From assembly GCF_963665245.1 (NCBI RefSeq), contig NZ_OY762269.1, positions 1,364,001 through 1,428,000 of the forward strand: 64,000 bases of DNA, in the 5' to 3' direction. The notes below the pieces were generated by a model. That model was not told the origin of the DNA and ran no database searches. It saw only the letters and a list, made by a program, of their open reading frames with translations. This DNA comes from an uncultured Paludibaculum sp. Lineage in GTDB: Bacteria; Acidobacteriota; Terriglobia; Bryobacterales; Bryobacteraceae. Positions 61,663-64,000 of this stretch are shown piece by piece. How positions within the stretch are numbered: position 1 is the stretch's first letter; every line of letters begins with the position of its first letter. The position numbers and the translations under genes are program-made.

Positions 61663-61901
61663 TGGACCCAGTAGACAAGCAGATTCACGACCTGCGGAAT
61701 CGCTGGCAGCAGCAGGAGACAGACCGGGAGCAACGGCGCGCTGAAAGGCGCTCCGAACGGAGGAAGAAGTTCAGAGATGACCTGCTGGCAGAACGGTGGC
61801 GTCCATGTTGTGCTTGTGATTCGTGCCTGCGCAGCATCCTGCAGATGACCGCACCTGACGGCCTTTGCAAGGCGGGCCGCAGGGAAATCTGGTGGGAATG
61901 A
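61662..61901 (+). CDS. Small basic Cys-containing protein (79 residues)
   Basis: Starts at the ATG overlapping the previous stop (a GTG one codon earlier is possible). The N-terminal half is a highly charged helix (NRWQQQETDREQRRAERR). The C-terminal part has CCACDSC and a further Cys, a possible zinc-binding knuckle. This could be a small nucleic-acid-binding protein; that is inference from charge and Cys spacing only. Confidence 0.45.
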   Translation: MDPVDKQIHDLRNRWQQQETDREQRRAERRSERRKKFRDDLLAERWRPCCACDSCLRSILQMTAPDGLCKAGRREIWWE

Positions 61902-62110
61902 TGTTCTGGCGTTGGAACAGAGCGGGTACCACCTGTTTCTTGCGCAAGGGCCCCCAGACCCTTGGCATAGTCTACCTGCGAAGGCTTGAGGGTGGCTATG
62001 CGTGGCATGTCGGATTCAGGAAAGGCCGCGTTGACAGCCCCGACTCGTACGAAACGGTGGAATCGGCGGCGGACGCCATGATGGACTACTTGGGTCTTCC
62101 GAGAACATAG
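61898..62110 (+). CDS. Small unknown protein (70 residues)
   Basis: Starts at ATGATG overlapping the previous stop (ATGA). MMFWRWNRAGTTCFLRKGP leads into a compact alpha/beta pattern ending SAADAMMDYLGLPRT. No membrane helix. It is the last link of the overlapping chain; a very strong hairpin follows its stop after 5 bp. Confidence 0.45.
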   Translation: MMFWRWNRAGTTCFLRKGPQTLGIVYLRRLEGGYAWHVGFRKGRVDSPDSYETVESAADAMMDYLGLPRT

Positions 62111-62115
62111 CCATA

Positions 62116-62149
62116 ACTCAGTGGGGCCGAGGAACCGGCCCCACTGAGT
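62116..62149 (+). terminator. Perfect 14-bp hairpin before the primase gene
   Basis: ACTCAGTGGGGCCG, loop AGGAAC, CGGCCCCACTGAGT: a flawless 14-bp GC-rich stem between the small-gene chain and the primase start (62192). No U-run follows, so it is either a terminator of unusual form, a stability element, or a DNA cruciform site. Confidence 0.55.
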
Positions 62150-62191
62150 GCCGCGACGTAACGAAGCAGTGAAACCAACAGAGGAATTTCG

Positions 62192-63751
62192 GTGAGCGAG
62201 ACAACAAAGACATCCGATGCAGCCAGTGCGCTGGCCAGACGCTTCCACGCGCGGTTCATGGGAATGGAAAAGGCGCACGGCGCGTATGCCAACATCGGTA
62301 AGACAGTGCGCGATAACGGGAAGCTGACGGGGGACCCGGTGACAAAGCGCCTGCCGGTGACTGATGAACTATGGCATGCCCACCTTGAAGGACGATACGG
62401 GTTAGGAGTCATCACGATCATGGAGAATGACTCCGTTCTGTGGGGATGCATTGACATCGACGTTTATGATTCGCTGGACCACGGCCAGACTGCCGCGCGG
62501 CTGGCCCAGCTTCAACTGCCCCTGATTCTGTGCAGGTCCAAATCTGGTGGCGCGCACCTGTTCCTGTTTGGCCGGGAACCAATTCCCGCTGCGACCATGC
62601 GCGAACGCCTGCGGGACTTGGCCGCGCGTATCGGGCACGGCAGCGCGGAAATCTTCCCCAAACAATCGCGGACCACTGAAAAGGACCTTGGCAGTTGGGT
62701 CAACATGCCTTATTGCGGTGGCGACACCAGCAACCGGTATGGCGTCCAGCCGACCGGTGACCCGTACACCATGGAAGAGTTCTTGAAGGCCGCTGATGCG
62801 CTGGCCGTGGGACCGGAGTTCTTTCAGGAGCGGAAGCAGCAGCACAAGGGTGATGAGAACCCTGAATTCCGCGACGGGCCGCCATGCCTTGCGATTCTCG
62901 CCGAACAGAAGGTACCAGAAGGTTGCCGCAACGATGCGCTGCTGGCCTTTGGCATATTCGGGCGCCGAAAGTTCACTGCCGAGTGGCGTCAGAAGGTCTA
63001 CGAGTACAACCGGAAGTGTTTTGCTGAACCGCTATCGGAACAGGAAGTGGAAGGCACCGTCCTGAAGACGCTGGCCAAAGAAAAGGAATACCGCTACGGG
63101 TGCAGCAAGCCGCCGTTGAACCAGCACTGCAACGCATCCCTGTGCCGTATGCGCAAGTACGGCATCGGTGGTGGCCGGGTCCCGGAATACGGGCCGCTGA
63201 TGCAGCATGAAGGTGATGAGCCAGTATGGACTTGGTTCATTGATGGGGTGCCTGTTCACTTGACCACGCAGCAGTTGCACCGGTACACGCTGTTTCAAGA
63301 GGCGATCCTGAAGGCTGTGCGCACATGCCCGCCACCCACCAAGCAGGATGACTGGGTGAACACGCTCAACAAGTTCATGGAGAATGTTCAGGTCATCCCT
63401 TGCCCGGAAGACACTACGCGGGAAGGCGAGTTCTGGGAACTGGTGGAACACTTCTGCCGCAACAAGGCGTCCGCAGAGGGCATGGAAGACATGCTGGCCA
63501 GCCCCAACAAGGTATTCGATCCGGAAGACGGACGGGTGTACTTCAAATTGGCAGGGCTCATGGCTGTGCTAAAGCGGTACACGTTCAAGGTGGACAGGGG
63601 CGAAGTGCGCAGACTGCTGGAAAAGCGCGGCGGGAAGGACCACCGCGATGACAACACCGGGTCCACGCGCCGGTATTGGTCCGTGCCTGCACCAGCACGG
63701 CGGGAGTCGCTGCCGGTGCCTAAGCGCATTGACGATATCACTATGTTTTGA
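62192..63751 (+). CDS. Archaeo-eukaryotic-type primase (TOTE/phage-like AEP)
   Basis: 519 residues from GTG 62192. The N-terminal AEP catalytic pattern is visible: CIDIDVYD with Asp88 and Asp90, SKSGGAHLFLF with His122, and SAEIFPKQ with Glu153. A PriCT-like helical part (about 235-290) and a Cys cluster CSKPPLNQHCNASLC with RKYGIG, as in many phage primases, follow. No Walker ATPase motif is seen, so a helicase must come from elsewhere. It probably primes replication of the element after excision. The family is inferred from motifs by eye, so a related phage primase subgroup is equally possible. Confidence 0.75.
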   Translation: MSETTKTSDAASALARRFHARFMGMEKAHGAYANIGKTVRDNGKLTGDPVTKRLPVTDELWHAHLEGRYGLGVITIMENDSVLWGCIDIDVYDSLDHGQTAARLAQLQLPLILCRSKSGGAHLFLFGREPIPAATMRERLRDLAARIGHGSAEIFPKQSRTTEKDLGSWVNMPYCGGDTSNRYGVQPTGDPYTMEEFLKAADALAVGPEFFQERKQQHKGDENPEFRDGPPCLAILAEQKVPEGCRNDALLAFGIFGRRKFTAEWRQKVYEYNRKCFAEPLSEQEVEGTVLKTLAKEKEYRYGCSKPPLNQHCNASLCRMRKYGIGGGRVPEYGPLMQHEGDEPVWTWFIDGVPVHLTTQQLHRYTLFQEAILKAVRTCPPPTKQDDWVNTLNKFMENVQVIPCPEDTTREGEFWELVEHFCRNKASAEGMEDMLASPNKVFDPEDGRVYFKLAGLMAVLKRYTFKVDRGEVRRLLEKRGGKDHRDDNTGSTRRYWSVPAPARRESLPVPKRIDDITMF

Positions 63752-63772
63752 GCGCTGCTGATTCGGGTTGTT

Positions 63773-63791
63773 GATTCCGGGTCCCGGAATC
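63773..63791. repeat. 19-nt palindrome downstream of the primase
   Basis: GATTCCGGG, T, CCCGGAATC: a perfect 9-bp inverted repeat 22 bp after the primase stop, not followed by a U-run. It may aid transcript ending or be a protein site. The rest of 63792-64000 shows no gene I can support. Confidence 0.4.
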
Positions 63792-64000
63792 CAGCCGTTT
63801 CGATGTAGGGTTTGGGATGTGTGGTACAGCGGATGTGGGCCGGGTGAAGAGTCCGTGGTCCCTGCTACCCGTCGTTCATATATGCGCACGCACGTAGCGA
63901 GAGAACTTTCTTTCGCCAAAAAGTGATCGTGACGGTGACAAGCTGACAACTCTATGAGAACAGGGGGATTTGCGCTGACAGAGTGAGCGATCTTCGTCAG

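Larger units (their letters stand above)
56983..64000. mobile_element. Integrated element at tRNA-Ser(CGA), right end outside the window
   Basis: A tyrosine integrase next to the tRNA 3' end, HTH regulators, a run of small overlapping unknown genes and a stand-alone primase indicate an integrated genetic element such as a phage satellite or a small integrative plasmid. I searched by eye for a second copy of the tRNA 3' end (GTTCGAATCCCACCCTCACC) in 57,000-64,000 and found none, so the other boundary is beyond 64,000. No capsid, terminase, relaxase or conjugation gene is visible in the part shown. Confidence 0.75.

Noticed and set aside
57000..64000. Second attachment site (copy of the tRNA-Ser 3' end) inside the window
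   Set aside because: No second GTTCGAATCCCACC-type sequence was found by eye, so no right boundary is claimed.
1..64000. CRISPR arrays, rRNA genes, insertion sequences and riboswitches
   Set aside because: No regularly spaced repeats, rRNA segments, transposase genes with terminal repeats, or known riboswitch patterns were seen.

Overview
The window is GC-rich, densely packed bacterial chromosome from a Gram-negative organism: it has Tol-Pal, a TolC/RND efflux system and T6SS membrane-complex genes. A fused aroD-aroE, a PEGA-domain Ser/Thr kinase, an LssY_C protein and a tRNA-Ser-borne integrase of a type I associate with soil Acidobacteriota point to that phylum, perhaps Bryobacterales/Solibacter-like. 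That placement is inference, not a measured phylogeny.

Layout. (1) 1-18585: a type VI secretion locus on the + strand, in the order tssK (3' end only), tssL, tssM, tssB, tssC, two hcp genes, tagJ, tssA, tssE, tssF, tssG, tssH/clpV, vgrG. It is followed by a 1635-residue membrane Ser/Thr kinase (18779-23686). (2) 23694-26568 (- strand): a PAP2 phosphatase translationally coupled to an LssY_C protein, then a STAS protein. (3) 26909-39218: a LacI regulator, a HEAT-repeat protein, an MqnA/MqnD-family protein, a hybrid histidine kinase, an alpha/beta hydrolase, a GGDEF-EAL protein, and aroDE coupled to a small exported protein and an amidase-fold protein lacking catalytic residues. A DeoC-like protein lacking the Schiff-base lysine ends this part. 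(4) 39275-44394 (- strand): tolQ-tolR-tolA-tolB-pal-cpoB. (5) 44551-47221: recN, a WbuC-type cupin and a NosL-like lipoprotein. (6) 47224-56754: a copper/silver efflux operon (cusC-cusB-cusA plus two small exported proteins, - strand) divergent from a sensor kinase and a sigma54-dependent regulator. A -24/-12 promoter-like site and two palindromes lie between them. (7) 56893-64000: a tRNA-Ser(CGA) gene with an integrated element beside it: tyrosine integrase, HTH regulators, a chain of overlapping small unknown genes and a stand-alone archaeo-eukaryotic-type primase. The far end of the element is not in the window.

How the genes work together. TssL/M (with TssJ, not seen here) make the trans-envelope complex. 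TssA/E/F/G/K make the baseplate, TssB/C the contractile sheath, Hcp the inner tube, VgrG the spike, and ClpV recycles the sheath. Tol-Pal maintains outer-membrane constriction and integrity. The Cus set pumps Cu(I)/Ag(I) from the periplasm and is probably switched on by the adjacent two-component system. The last 7 kb is accessory DNA with mostly unrecognised genes and is the best place to look for something new.
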